Shown here in pieces: positions 45,101-55,024 of a stretch of 64,000 nucleotides of DNA. Source of the DNA: Hippasteria phrygiana (taxonomy: Eukaryota > Echinodermata > Asteroidea > Valvatida > Goniasteridae). The notes under the pieces are model-generated. The model was given only the letters and a program-made list of their open reading frames with translations, was not told the origin of the DNA and did not search any database. Each line of letters begins with the position of its first letter. Positions within the stretch are counted from its first letter, which is position 1. Position numbers and translations under genes: made by a program. The stretch is from positions 930,001 to 994,000 of the forward strand of contig JAZGUH010000225.1 of NCBI GenBank assembly GCA_037893225.1, written 5' to 3'.

Positions 45101-48100
45101 GCCTTCCGGGGGGGGGGGGGGGGGGGGGGACAGGACAGGGTGTTAAGAAATATCCTGCAGGCCTAATCGTCTTTAATCAACTTGAACTTGACAGGGAAAA
45201 TATCGTACTTTATTCAGGGGATGTTTTGGTCAAACATTAACTATGAATAAAAAGTTCAGATCATTGTAAAAACCACTTCCAGTACCGCGATAATACAGAG
45301 TCTGTACTCCGCCGAGCAACGGCGAGCATGTCTATTTTCACCGGCATCGCGAAGCAAATTCCCTTATGCATCATGCATCATGTATGAGCACGTGTCGCTA
45401 GTCGTTGTTTTGATTGGCCAAAGTAGATTTTGTTGCGCGCTTACATGTACGTGCTGGCAACCATTCATAAATTTGGGGACCTTGCTAATTCATGCAAAGG
45501 GATGTTTATTGGTTTCGGCTTAAGATTTCAGTATAAAAGTAATTTTTCTTTAAATTTGATATAAAGCAAATACGCCTGGAGGCAAGTAACTTCTTTTTCA
45601 AACACAAATATGATTTTTATTTCCCACATTATCATTTACTCCACTTGACAATGTTTTCGGAAATTCAACAACATCCCTCGTAGCATATTTGGTGCAATCC
45701 AAAACTAGGCACGCTCATTAGATCTGAAGAAAATAATTCGTTTTGCTGTAAACGAAAGATGATTTTTGTCTGGATTTTTCTCCACTTCAGGGAACATACG
45801 AGGACGAAATTAAATCGCCAGAATGACAATTGATAAATAATAAATATATATGCAGATAGATGAATATATTTTACTGAAAGATTTCAGCGGATTGCAATGG
45901 ATTGTAATATTTCGGTAAAAATTCTCCTAATGTGAAAATGAACGTCGCATGGTGCCCGCGCGCAATTTTGTTACTACGGACAATACTGGTACCCGCGCCC
46001 CGGAAGTACGTGACTTTTTCGCAAAGATGTGGCGACAAAACATTATTGCAACAATATTTTGTTTACTTTAGAGGACGCTGGAAATGGAAGTTGTGTACGT
46101 ATTAAAGCCTACAATTATTGTAGGCTTTAATACGTATATACACAACTTGTATTTTTTTGTCACATTCGCAGACCGCAGATGCGGTAGATTAAGCCTCAAA
46201 GCGGTAGAGGTATGTGTTTATCATGATCCTTAATACTAATAATAGTTGACTAGCGCTTCGTTTAGAGTCCCAGAATTTTGACATTTTGACATCGAATATA
46301 ATCGATGTTGGACCTCCGATGTATCGATTATTGAAAATTCTGATAGCCGGACCCTACGTTAACCAGTGAAATAATAAACAACATGGATTACACAACGATA
46401 AAACAGACAAAAACGAACAGACGCACCACACGATTTGTGAGGTGTGAACGGTACTTACGGTACATTTGCAAGTCAATTCGGTCCCTCTGGACTGGTTTCC
46501 GTTATTTCCAACACGCTGAGGCGCGGCTTCTGTGACTGATTTTATTCTTCAAATGTTGCTGTATAAGCCGCCCGGAGTATAAGCCGCAGGGACATTTTTC
46601 AGCGTGAGAATCAACGTATAAGCCGCGGCCTATATTCCGAAAATTACGGTATACGTCCCGTAATGATCTTGATACAACAGGCACATGCAAAAAATGTCGA
46701 TCGGTAGTTTATCGATTGCTGCACGTAAAACACCGGCGTGCTTTGCGTGCAACTTTTTACCGGCGCAGCAGCTGACGTGTGAAAAACTTGATCGACGAGT
46801 ATTGAATATTCAAATATTCAGTCAAACCTAGTTTCGAATAATCAAATACTTAATTATTCAAAAATAAACAGCCCTAACTCTTACCTTGCATCAAGTACTT
46901 TGCTTGATGCAGGGACCATGGATCTAGCAATATCCAACAGCTAATGAACTGTGAAGCCTGCTGAATCCAATAGAATCTAACAGCTAGAACTGAATCTTTT
47001 ATTCACCGCTCAGATCAAAAAGATCCAACAGATATTTCCTGCTGTTTGATCTTGGTGGGTTCAGCAGGGTCAGATTAACCCTAACCTCCTGTGTACTTTT
47101 GCCAGGAACCTTCCCGAACCCTCCAAAATCCACCACTGTCCAGTATCCCAATGGCACATTCTTTGTACAAAACCATCAAAAGAAATTAAAGCCTATGCCG
47201 AGTAATACTCTCCTTAATCCTGCAAAATCCTCCAAAACCTCTACGTGGATTTTGAAGGATGTTGCAGGGTTAGGGTTAATACATCTATAGGCAAAAATGC
47301 CCCCGTCTTTTTAAATACAGAATATAGAAGAATGGTTCCATGTCTTCAATGACAGACCACAACATTTAAAATCTTGAATACGGACAAAGGCCATGGCTGC
47401 AGTTTGAAAATAAAAAGACCACTTGGCCAGTTGTCATCTATATACGCACATTTCTGCGCATATTCTATGCATTGTTTGACTATTGTTTGCATTACGCTTG
47501 GCTGCACAAGCCTGTATTGGCATGTACATGTACCAGCACCCCCATTAACCCCATGAGTACGGTATTTTACGGGAGACGTCGGGGTGCCGCGGCGGCTCTG
47601 GCAGCCAAGCGAAACGGCCACAATGTGTTTGTGCAGTCAAGCGTAACCTATACACAATAATCCAACAATGGATTGAAACTGCAAAAACAGCGGCCAATGG
47701 CGTCATCCGGCCTGGTGGCACTGTTTTATTTTGGCGCCATATGGCGTCATCCGTACGCAAGGGGTTAATATACAGCCAGCAAGAAGGGGTGAAAACCTTT
47801 CAGTTGACAAATTTGGCTCCAGATTTCCAAAGTAACCATGGCATCAAATTTCGAACAAATCATCTAGATGAAACTGATATCATCTTTGTGCTTTATAATC
47901 TGTTGTGGATCCCATAATCTTCACACTTTTTCACAGAAAACAAAATCCACAGATTTCACGAACACTCATTTATTTTTTGGGTACTCACTGGTAGATGGTC
48001 GGCAAGGATGTGACCAGAAAACGCCCACTGAGTCCAGGTGAGGCACTCACGTCAATCTCACCCACTTGGATCCCAAGTTTTTTATCCTCCGAAGAAAAAT

Positions 48101-48150
48101 CCGTCCAGACGGGGGCTATGGCCTTGCAAGCAGGACACCAAGGGGCATAG
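38917..48150 (-). CDS. TMX1: TMX1, transmembrane thioredoxin (5 exons, 5'-partial)
   Basis: TMX1 is a type I ER membrane oxidoreductase of the PDI family that acts on membrane-associated substrates. In transcript order the exons are 48150-47989, 43849-43721, 43376-43331, 40206-40105 and 39186-38917, and all splice phases agree. The exons give the active site YAPWCPAC (CPAC, as in human TMX1), PGLSGRF, the cis-Pro loop SLPTIY, GEFRVYAGSRSKDDF, a short juxtamembrane exon (IFKLSMKVR), a transmembrane helix around FPAWSVYGFFAVCTVCMGL, the cytosolic FICPTRK and a Glu-rich acidic tail. The signal peptide and first thioredoxin strand are missing; they must lie upstream of 48150 on the - strand. The gene converges on the PTGR2-like gene. 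Confidence 0.9.
40105..40206 (-). CDS. TMX1: TMX1 transmembrane exon
   Basis: 34 codons between GTGACAG and ATG|GTAGGT. It encodes TFHLLMTTEYGFPAW followed by the hydrophobic SVYGFFAVCTVCMGLMLGM, the single membrane helix. Confidence 0.9.
40282..40500 (+). mobile_element. tRNA-like element, 5'-truncated monomer
   Basis: It starts inside the unit at CACGATTGTATCCTCATCG and ends after a tRNA-like domain (40424-40479, anticodon arm deleted) and TTTCTTTGTTCACCTTGAG. AATGGAGACAA flanks both sides (40271-40281, 40501-40511), so the tRNA-like end is the element's 3' end. Confidence 0.85.
40746..41191. mobile_element. TGTGACC MITE, copy 4
   Basis: Inverted ends as in 20286-20720. It is flanked by TATA on each side (40742-40745, 41192-41195), so the duplication is TA or TATA. 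Confidence 0.88.
41258..41480. mobile_element. piggyBac-like MITE, copy D
   Basis: It begins TTAACCCCTTGATGAGTACG. The right end decays after CCGTACACAAG. Core segments match copies A, C and E. Confidence 0.75.
41697..41895. mobile_element. GGGCCCAATTT MITE, copy 2
   Basis: The ends GGGCCCAATTTTATGGCTCT and AGAGCCATGAAATTGGGCCC, plus GCTAACC/GGTAAGC inside, make an almost full-length foldback of 199 bp. Confidence 0.8.
42995..43265. mobile_element. Inverted pair of second-family tRNA SINEs
   Basis: A reverse copy (GAGAGCCTGTGGGAAAACC to GACCC) is followed at once by a forward copy (CAGCAAGCTCGGTGGTTGAG to CACAGGCTCTCAGAAAGTAC). Confidence 0.75.
43331..43376 (-). CDS. TMX1: TMX1 46-nt micro-exon
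   Basis: Acceptor TTTTACAG and donor AGG|GTATGT. One base completes the Ile split by the previous exon, then MTVVSLIFKLSMKVR follows in phase 0 into the next exon. It aligns with the family's juxtamembrane LFxLSM segment. Its short length hides it from ORF searches. Confidence 0.85.
43431..43664. mobile_element. TTAACCCTAAC MITE in TMX1 intron
   Basis: It runs from TTAACCCTAAC, through a poly(C) run of 23 (43441-43463), to GGTTAGGGTTAG. It sits between the TMX1 micro-exon and the preceding exon. Confidence 0.7.
43721..43849 (-). CDS. TMX1: TMX1 exon, end of thioredoxin fold
   Basis: 129 nt with acceptor TTTCAG and donor AT|GTGAGT. It encodes VRNGEFRVYAGSRSKDDFVS and then YIAHQRYKELDPVSAWKAP, matching the last strand and helix of the TMX1 thioredoxin domain. 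Confidence 0.92.
44474..46649. mobile_element. 2.2-kb element with perfect 27-bp TIRs
   Basis: Each end is TACCGTAATTTTCGGAATAT followed by AGGCCGC, inverted and exact. The subterminal motif TATAAGCCGC is repeated several times at each end (for example 44508, 44571, 46562, 46577, 46616). No transposase ORF is visible, so it is non-autonomous. Superfamily not assigned. Confidence 0.85.
46088..46149. repeat. 27-bp hairpin with a TATA bulge
   Basis: AAGTTGTGTACGTATTAAAG..CCTACAA pairs with the mirrored right half across TTA; the right arm has four extra bases (TATA). Confidence 0.9.
47075..47279. mobile_element. TTAACCCTAAC MITE
   Basis: TTAACCCTAACCTCC and GCAGGGTTAGGGTTAA at the ends, TTAA outermost; 205 bp, non-coding. 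It shares CTTTGTACAAA and TCCAAAATCC segments with other family members. Confidence 0.75.
47545..47768. mobile_element. piggyBac-like MITE, copy E (best preserved)
   Basis: The ends are TTAACCCCATGAGTACGG and CCGTACGCAAGGGGTTAA. TTAA is intact at both edges; 224 bp. This copy defines the family. Confidence 0.85.
47989..48150 (-). CDS. TMX1: TMX1 exon with CPAC active site
   Basis: 162 nt encoding YAPWCPACKAIAPVW through LSGRFLVTSLPTIY. The acceptor is TTCTAG and the donor CA|GTGAGT. It begins one base into a codon, so the previous exon should end in two bases of Phe, as the family EFYAPW requires. Confidence 0.93.
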
Positions 48151-49797
48151 CTAGAACGAAGCAACGATATTTACAAGAGTTAGAAACTACACGACATAGT
48201 GCATGTGTATTGTTTTACTTAGTTGTAGTAACTAAACCAGGGATTCCGCAAATGTCTATACATGTAGCTTGAAAACCTGTATAAATGTTCACTTTTATAG
48301 TTGGGAGGAAAACTCCAAGAAAATATTCGGGGGAAAATCAGAAAATGAACCCTGGCCTATAGAAATTTGTGTCCTCATATTATTTTGAAAGAAAAAATAA
48401 TAAATTGAGGAAATATTATTCACATTCTCCAGAATCTCCACCTTTGTTTTGAAAATCTTCACATACAAGTAGCACTAGGTTCCCAACAGAACAAATTTCT
48501 CTTCACGTTTTAGATCATGCAGGAATATACCTGCACAATTGGTATACAAATGCATATGGTATATGGGACAAACTCTAATCAATAATCATAACCCTAGTTC
48601 AGGCATGCAACTTGGAATTAACAAAAAACAAGGAAATTCCAATCTTGACAAGACTTTGTACAGTGTTTTTCAATTTTCAATGGCATAAGTGTGAAGTGAA
48701 AAAGGAGGAAATCAGCTGATCCGAGGAAAAGTTGCATGCCTGCTAGTTCCCGAACACTTCTACCTATATTTCTTGGGCATCCACTAAATAGTGAATTTCA
48801 CAAATGTGACCCGTCACCACAAATGGGCAGTAAAGTCATACCCCATCAATATTGAGATTTTATACTTAAATCATAGAGCATTTTATTAGCTTTAAAACAA
48901 GGGGTCAGCCATGTCAATTGGAGTTCTAGTTCAAAAGTTACAGCATTTTGAATGGATCCATTTCGGGCGCATTAATTAATCGCAAAGCTGAGAAATACTA
49001 GAGAAAACATATCGGGTGAATTTCATATTGCAGTACCATAAAAACAACATAGCAACCGACAGTTGTATTTGTCAAATCATTTTGAAACTGCACACATGTT
49101 CTTCAATGTTTACTTTATCAGCAAAATGCATTAGTTTAGTCAACAGGATCCACTGAGGGCAGGGGTGCCACAAGGGAAGGTGGTGTAACCGGGGGGTGGG
49201 GGGACACATTCCCTCCCCCTAAATAAATTGTTGACCCCCCCCCCCCCCCCAGTCTCCCCCTAGAAATTGTTTAAACGGAGTTGTAAACTAATAGTATTAT
49301 TAAGAAATATACTGTTGGGTGCCCCCACTATAATATCCAGCCCCCCACTCCCCCTTGCCCCCCACTCCCCCTTGCCCCCCACTCCCCCTTGCCCCCCCAC
49401 TCCCCCTTGCCCCCCCACTCCCCCTTGCCCCCCCACTCCCCCTTGCCCCCCCACTCCCCCTTGCCCCCCCACTCCCCCTTGCCCCCCCACTCCCCCTTGC
49501 CCCCCTCCCTCACCCCCCTCCCCCCAGGGGCGGATCTAGCCTTTCATTTAGAGAGGGGTTGTACCCGCCTATACAGTGTACAGTGTATGGACCAGCGGTA
49601 TACCAAACAAGGATGTGGTTTAGCATTGCTTATCACAACTTTGCTCAGCATCCCGGGGGGGGGGGGTTAGAACTCCCACAACCCCCCCCCCCCCCCAGAT
49701 CTGCCCCCTGCCTCCCCCACTCCCCAATACGAAGAGAGCCCTTCCTATGCCACTGCACACTTTTTTTGCAAATACGACGAAAGTAAAAATGCAATTC
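48151..49797. other. Non-coding stretch upstream of TMX1 CPAC exon
   Basis: Apart from the minisatellite and poly(C) tracts I see no coding exon. A lone TGTGACCCGTCACC near 48806 may be a single end of the TGTGACC family. Confidence 0.55.
49341..49505. repeat. 17-18-bp C-rich minisatellite
   Basis: About nine copies of CCCCCCACTCCCCCTTG with homopolymer length changes. Proline-rich ORFs across it are artefacts. Confidence 0.95.
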
Positions 49798-50165
49798 TTA
49801 ACCCTAACCTTCCCAAATCCTCCAAAATCCTCTTTGCAAAATGGAGGAATTTGGAGGATTGAGGGCACTTGGAAGTTGATGCATCGGAGGATTTTGCAGG
49901 ATTGAGGTTACTAGGGGTTTTTGCCCTGCAGGAATATGGAGGATCCAGGTTATCAGGCTCAATGTGATACATGAGGATTTTGGAGGATTGAGGTTACTAG
50001 GGGTATGCAAAAAAAACCTGGAGGATTTTGGAGGATTCATGCTATGGTCCCCATAAGAGGATTTTGGAGGATTCAGGTTATATGGAGTTTTAACACTTTG
50101 AAATCAGAGGATGTTGGAGGATTCAGGTTACATGGGGGGAAAATGATGTAGGGAGTTAGGGTTAA
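49798..50165. mobile_element. TTAACCCTAAC MITE with GGAGGATT repeats
   Basis: It runs from TTAACCCTAACCTTCCCAAA to GTTAGGGTTAA, with internal GGAGGATTTTGGAGGATT iterations. Its first 138 bp recur inverted and nearly unchanged at 52693-52830. Confidence 0.75.
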
Positions 50166-50469
50166 TGGACAATAAACAACAAACTTGTTTTGCTTCATGG
50201 CCTCAAAAATGCATAGAATAGAACCATTTACGGACTCTGTTGTCCCTGGGCCCACTGTGGGTTTAATATGTCGTACTAGGGCCCCAGACAATCAACAGAA
50301 GAGCAAAGTAAGATCGCCATGTGTTAAGTATTTTCATGCACATCCAGCTCAAAACGGGCCAAAATCTCAACAAAGACTGGACAAAAATATCCTTTACAAC
50401 GTCTCCTGGCTTTTACATATGTATCAAAGTTAAGTATTGGGGATTCAATGGGACTCACAATCATTTCTG

Positions 50470-50580
50470 GAGCTGCAAATCGAGGGAATTTGACGAGTTT
50501 TACGTTACGAACCACAGTGCCAGCCGTCCATGTTTTCATCACAACCCGGAAGACAACGTTCGATCGTTCCGCGCATTCTC
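50470..50580 (-). promoter_or_regulatory. Possible - strand promoter/first exon
   Basis: On the - strand an ETS-type CTTCCGGG lies just before ATGAAAACATGG, with CCAAT-type boxes near 50607 and 50734 and a GT donor (ATT|GTGAGT) near 50470. This resembles a TATA-less promoter with a short first exon, but the encoded peptide is not recognised and does not look like the TMX1 signal peptide. Confidence 0.2.
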
Positions 50581-50791
50581 ATTTGGTCAGCTGATCGATT
50601 ACAGCCAATTGCGCTGGGTGTTTAGGCCGCTTAGTGACGATTGTTTACGTGAAATGAAAAATCAAAGGCTGAGAAAGGATCGATTTAATTGGCTTTTTTT
50701 GTGTGTATTCTGGGTAATCCGTTACTTTTGACCAATCAGAGAGAAGAACTTATCAATAAATACACAGATTCCGTCAGAAATGGTGACTTAC

Positions 50792-50838
50792 AACTCGAAA
50801 TAATGAAGGTAAAGATGGCTCATTTCCCTTGTTGAAAA
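50792..50838 (-). CDS. Candidate next upstream TMX1 exon
   Basis: A strong donor GAGTT|GTAAGT would supply exactly the two bases needed for Phe before TATGCC of the CPAC exon, giving LYLHYFEFYAPWC. The hydrophobic strand is acceptable for a thioredoxin fold, but the Trp usual in this family (xWMxEF) is absent and the upstream acceptor (CAACAAG) is weak. The stretch abuts a MITE at 50846. This is an inference. Confidence 0.3.
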
Positions 50839-50845
50839 CAGTGTT

Positions 50846-51066
50846 TTAACCCTAACCTTCCCTAACCTGCCAAAATCAAACACCCTATTTGTGTTGAATT
50901 TTGTGTGATTGGGTACTGTAGAGCCTTGGCACCATCACTTTGCATGGGACTTGATGCCCTGATTTTGTCTAAGTACAAAGAATGTGCCATTGGTTTACTA
51001 CACAGTGTTGGAGTTTGTGTGGTTAGGGAAGGATTCTAGTAAAAAGCCTTGGGCTGTTAGGGTTAA
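50846..51066. mobile_element. TTAACCCTAAC MITE
   Basis: TTAACCCTAACCTTCCC and GGGCTGTTAGGGTTAA ends with TTAA outermost. It contains AGTACAAAGAATGTGCCATT, also seen complemented near 47160. Confidence 0.75.
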
Positions 51067-52692
51067 TCGATTTCTAAGCTATTTCTAATCCATTTCTTAC
51101 ACGACGTCTCACTTAAATCACTGATTATTTGGATTTTAAAACACTTTTAGGCTTTCAAACTCAACAGAATGTAAGTTTGATGTTCAAACTTTTCAATAAA
51201 ATAAAAATCGTATTTTGGACAGGAAAATGCATTTTGACCTATTTTCGACTGTATATAATAATTAGCTATTGCGGGTTTACGGCCCGTTCGTGATGACAGG
51301 TCACAAATTCTGAAGTCCTAGTGCCCATAAAAATGATACCAACTGTGTCTCATATGTACTTACAATTTAAATGTTTCATTCAGGTTCAATTTTAAAGGCA
51401 GTGGATATTGGCCTGTGACAGCAAAACAACCAGAAACGATATTTCGCTGGCAGTTTTCTCAAAAAAAAATTGTCTGCTTCCGATTACATGCCTTTCAAAA
51501 ATAGGGTAGGTAGGTCGAAAAATTATTTTTTTTGGCCAATTTTTTGTGTGCTGTTTGAATAGGGTATTATGCAAATTTCAGTCTGAACTATTTCCATTTA
51601 CGCTACGAAAGCTATACAAAAATGGCCACAAAAAGTGATAAAAACTTGCCTTAATGTAAAAAATACTTAGTCGATTAAGGCTGTTCGATATCCATTTATT
51701 TTGATAGTGAAATATCGGCCAAAAATATCGCGATATTCGATATTATCGTGATGTCACTTTTTCCTTTTTAATACCGGAAGAAAGGAGGAATAAAAAAAAT
51801 ACATGATGGAAGTCACCAAGGCATCGTGAGATCGGGGGCATTGTGAGATCGGGGCCACCGGGCCCGCCGGAATTGAGCTCAGATCCGCTAAAATTTAATA
51901 TCGGGGCCGGCCACCGAGATCGCGAATCGGGCCGGGGCTGGCAAGTTCGGGACCGGGACTGGCAAGATCGGGGGCCGGGACCGGCAGGAACGGGTTGACA
52001 AGGCTTCCCTCCGCTCATTGAGTACTTGGAGTATTACGACATTTACCTTCAGTTGGCTTCTTTATGGCACTCCAGAAAGACTAGCATTTGTTTCTATTTC
52101 AGTATTGTTGATTAGTAACAGATAATAATACCGTGGACGATCACATGCGAGCTGGCAAAAAAGGATCGTATCGTTCGTATCGTATGTATTGTTTTGTGAA
52201 GACGACATTGCACAATGTACAATGGATGTGCGATCAGCAAACAGCCATTGTATATCGAGCCCCGAGGCGCGTGCAGTGCCACTGGCCGATTATCGAAAAC
52301 ATTGTTCAAGTTCAAAAATCCGCTCCATTACTTTGTGCACAGCTGGTTTGTGCATGCACCGAAGTTGCACGAAAAATTCACTTTTTTTCGGGTTTAACTT
52401 TAGCATATATTCTCATTTTGAGGGGATCACAAGCTGCATGAATTACTACTTTGCCGGTAAGGTGAGTGTTTGGTTGATATATTTAGGGAAACAGAAGATA
52501 ACGGATCATATCGGCAAAAAAAACAACACACCGCTGAAAACCCAATACGAGTGTTTCCAGCTCTAAACGGCGAATCTCCCATGTCATGAGCCTAGAGCTG
52601 GAATTTTGAAGCTAATGTCGAACAGGTTTATAAACCTTTTCGACATTTTCAATGCATTGTGGGTTTGGAGTAGCTTGAAAATTCCAGCTCTA
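51067..52692. other. Unassigned repeat-like stretch
   Basis: It includes ATATCGCGATATTCGATATT near 51725 and G+C-rich GGGGCCGGCC..GATCGGG iterations at 51830-52000. I see no supportable gene. Confidence 0.5.
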
Positions 52693-52830
52693 TTCCTGCA
52701 GGGGCAAAAACCCCTAGTAACCTCAATCCTGCAAAATCCTCCGATGCATCAACTTCCAAGTGCCCTCAATCCTACAAATTCCTCCATTTTGCAAAGAGGA
52801 TTTTGGAGGATTTGGGAAGGTTAGGGTTAT
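52693..52830 (-). mobile_element. Partial inverted copy of the 49798 MITE
   Basis: 138 bp ending GGAAGGTTAGGGTTAT, near-identical complement of 49798-49935. The other end is lost. Confidence 0.75.
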
Positions 52831-53789
52831 AAAAAATTTACTTTGTGTGCCGCTAATTTGACCATAAAGGCATTTGCGGTAGCCCATTTCATAAAAGTTA
52901 TGTAAATATGTAAATTTATATATCAAAATGAAGCTACTAATGTGAGGAATTCAGGGATGTTATTTGCCTTCAAATTAACCTCTTACTTCTTGAGATATTA
53001 GCTTTTAAAGTTGTGTGCACTTGAAGAAAAAAATAAAAAAACTTGATATTTTTCTTCAAAATCTCGGCACTACTTTTTTTACTTTTTTAATAATACATTA
53101 CATGTAGGGCCTATTTATGGTAAAAGCATATAGAAATAAATAAAACCATAATCATTCAGGCCTGGACTACATGTTATAAAAAAAAAAAAATTTTTAATAT
53201 ATTTTACACTTTACTGTTAAAATAATATTAATAACTATGCAAGTCTAGAGCGGATGAACAATGAGCAAATCTTCACATGAGCTTTAATATTAATTCGAGA
53301 CCGCGCGGTTGCATATGGCAGGTTCTAAAAAATATAGACCATTTCACAACTTCATATGCCATTTAAAAAACTGATTTTATGGGGATGCCGGATGTTTAAA
53401 ATGATGAAATATTTCTTCAAGTTTAAAAAAATGCACATGTAAGGAAAGTTCATGCAGAAGTTAGCTTGTAAGTTGTTTTCATTGTGTTATGGTGTATAGT
53501 ACTTAACTTTCAAAATGAATGTCATTTTTGTTTCCGTTTGAAAGTCGTACAGGAATTATGGACGAGCAGCAATATTATGTTCATGCAGGAAGGCCAAAGG
53601 ATATATTTTCAAATAATAACACTTGAAACTACACCGAATGGCTGAAAAAAGTTGCCAGCCTGAAACTTACAAGCTTATTATTGACGGAAAATCAAGACAA
53701 ACTTTGCCTGGTATATATGTATTATTGGCACAATACGACTGCAATTCTCCCGACATGGTTTTGATCCCACCTACCTTAAACCCGTCCAA

Positions 53790-54500
53790 AATATTCACTT
53801 TACCAGGCTCCATTGAAAAGATACTATTTGACGAACATCGAATTTTCGAACGTCATTATTGACGGATTTTTGGTGACGTTCGAGAAATTGGACGGACTTT
53901 ACATGACGTTCGATACTTTTTATCACTTCATGCAAACCTGACTAGACAAACGATGCCACGCATTCAAGATCGTCGGAGGGGTGTTACAGGAAGTTGTTGC
54001 ATTACAAAACAGATGTTCGGAAGAACCCTTTCGATTCACTTTCAACAAAAAAGGCAACTCTGAAGAAATAGCAACATGTGGATAGACTTGAAGAGACGTC
54101 ATAGCAAAAAACGTCACTTGTTTTTCAATAATGGGAATAAATCGCCACAACTTATTTGGAAACAAAGGTACTTGCGCTTTGAATCAGTAGCGGTTTTTGG
54201 TTTATGTGCAGAAAAACGCGGGCTAATATTATTTATAGCCAATAAATTGACGGACATGGCATGACGTTCGAGAATAACAGTTGCGACGGCATACTTGGTT
54301 GATGAATCGGCAATGCGTTAATTTTTCTTCAGATGATGCAATAATAATCCGAGCTCGTCGTTTATATGGTCGCGACACCGGCATACGTATGGATTGGTGC
54401 CTACGCACAGACGCGGATTTGTCTCGTGTGCACGCGGCGGTGGTCCAACGTACCATCATGAACGCGGTGCTCATGTTCGTTTTCGAACGTCAAAAAGTAC
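53790..54500. repeat. CCGTCA/GACGTTCGA module cluster, copy 1
   Basis: GACGTTCGA or TCGAACGTC occurs near 53837, 53875, 53906, 54263 and 54484 (last truncated), usually 10-20 bp from GACGGA or CCGTCA. The same pairing occurs at 62706-63600. Confidence 0.7.
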
Positions 54501-54746
54501 CGAAGTGATGACGTATTTCTGGTTCACGCGCTTGAATTGTATGTTTAAAAGATTTATGGTAAAGACATGAACACGTGAACCAACACGCGCGCGTTCTCCA
54601 TTCGTTTGCACTACACTTCCCGGTAAAAATAACCCGGAAGTGTAGTGTAAACGAATGGAGTACGCATGCGTTTTGGTTCATGCGCTTTTGTCTTTTACAT
54701 ATAAAATTTGTGCGTGTGAACCAGAAACACGTCATCACTTCGGTAC
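54497..54746. mobile_element. Full-length foldback MITE (GTACCGAAGTGATGACG)
   Basis: The ends GTACCGAAGTGATGACG and CGTCATCACTTCGGTAC are inverted, continuing with TTTCTGGTTCACGCG. The centre pairs again as CTCCATTCGTTT..ACACTTCC against GGAAGTGTAGTGTAAACGAA. The element can fold over nearly its whole 250 bp. Confidence 0.85.
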
Positions 54747-54805
54747 TCTATATCGCCGCTGCTTGGTACCCACCTCAAACAACCGGTTAAGGCAGAATTT
54801 ATTAA

Positions 54806-55024
54806 TTAAAACCGTTTGCGTACGGAAGACGTCCTAGTCGCAAAAAAACACTGCCACCAGGCCGGATGGCGCCATTTGCCGCTGTTTGTGCAGTTTCATT
54901 CCATTGTTGGATTATTGTGTATGTTACGCTTGACTGCACAAACACATCGTGGCCGTTTCGCTTGGCTGCCTGAGCCGCCGCGACACCGACGTCTCCCGTA
55001 AACAAAAAAGTACTGAAGGGGTTA
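54806..55024 (-). mobile_element. piggyBac-like MITE, copy F
   Basis: Reverse copy with the left end TTAAAACCGTTTGCGTACGG and the right end near CTGAAGGGGTTA. Core matches copies A-E. Confidence 0.75.

Larger units (their letters stand above)
44220..46875. mobile_element. Outer element of a nested pair (ATATTTGAATA ends)
   Basis: The left edge has CCGAATAGTCAAATAG and CCGAATATTTGAATACC. The right edge has GTATTGAATATTCAAATATT and CGAATAATCAAATACTTAAT. The inner element 44474-46649 lies between, suggesting one inserted into the other. Outer limits are approximate. Confidence 0.5.

Noticed and set aside
49267..49786. Proline-rich and glycine-rich ORFs at the minisatellite
   Set aside because: They are translations of a 17-18-bp C-rich repeat, open in several frames.
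37333..51066. Interstitial telomere arrays
   Set aside because: Only one or two CCCTAA words occur at each site and they coincide with TTAA-bounded element ends.
49798..52830. A single 3-kb transposon with 138-bp terminal repeats
   Set aside because: The left copy is a complete MITE ending at 50165 and the right is a partial copy lacking TTAA, so two separate insertions explain it better.
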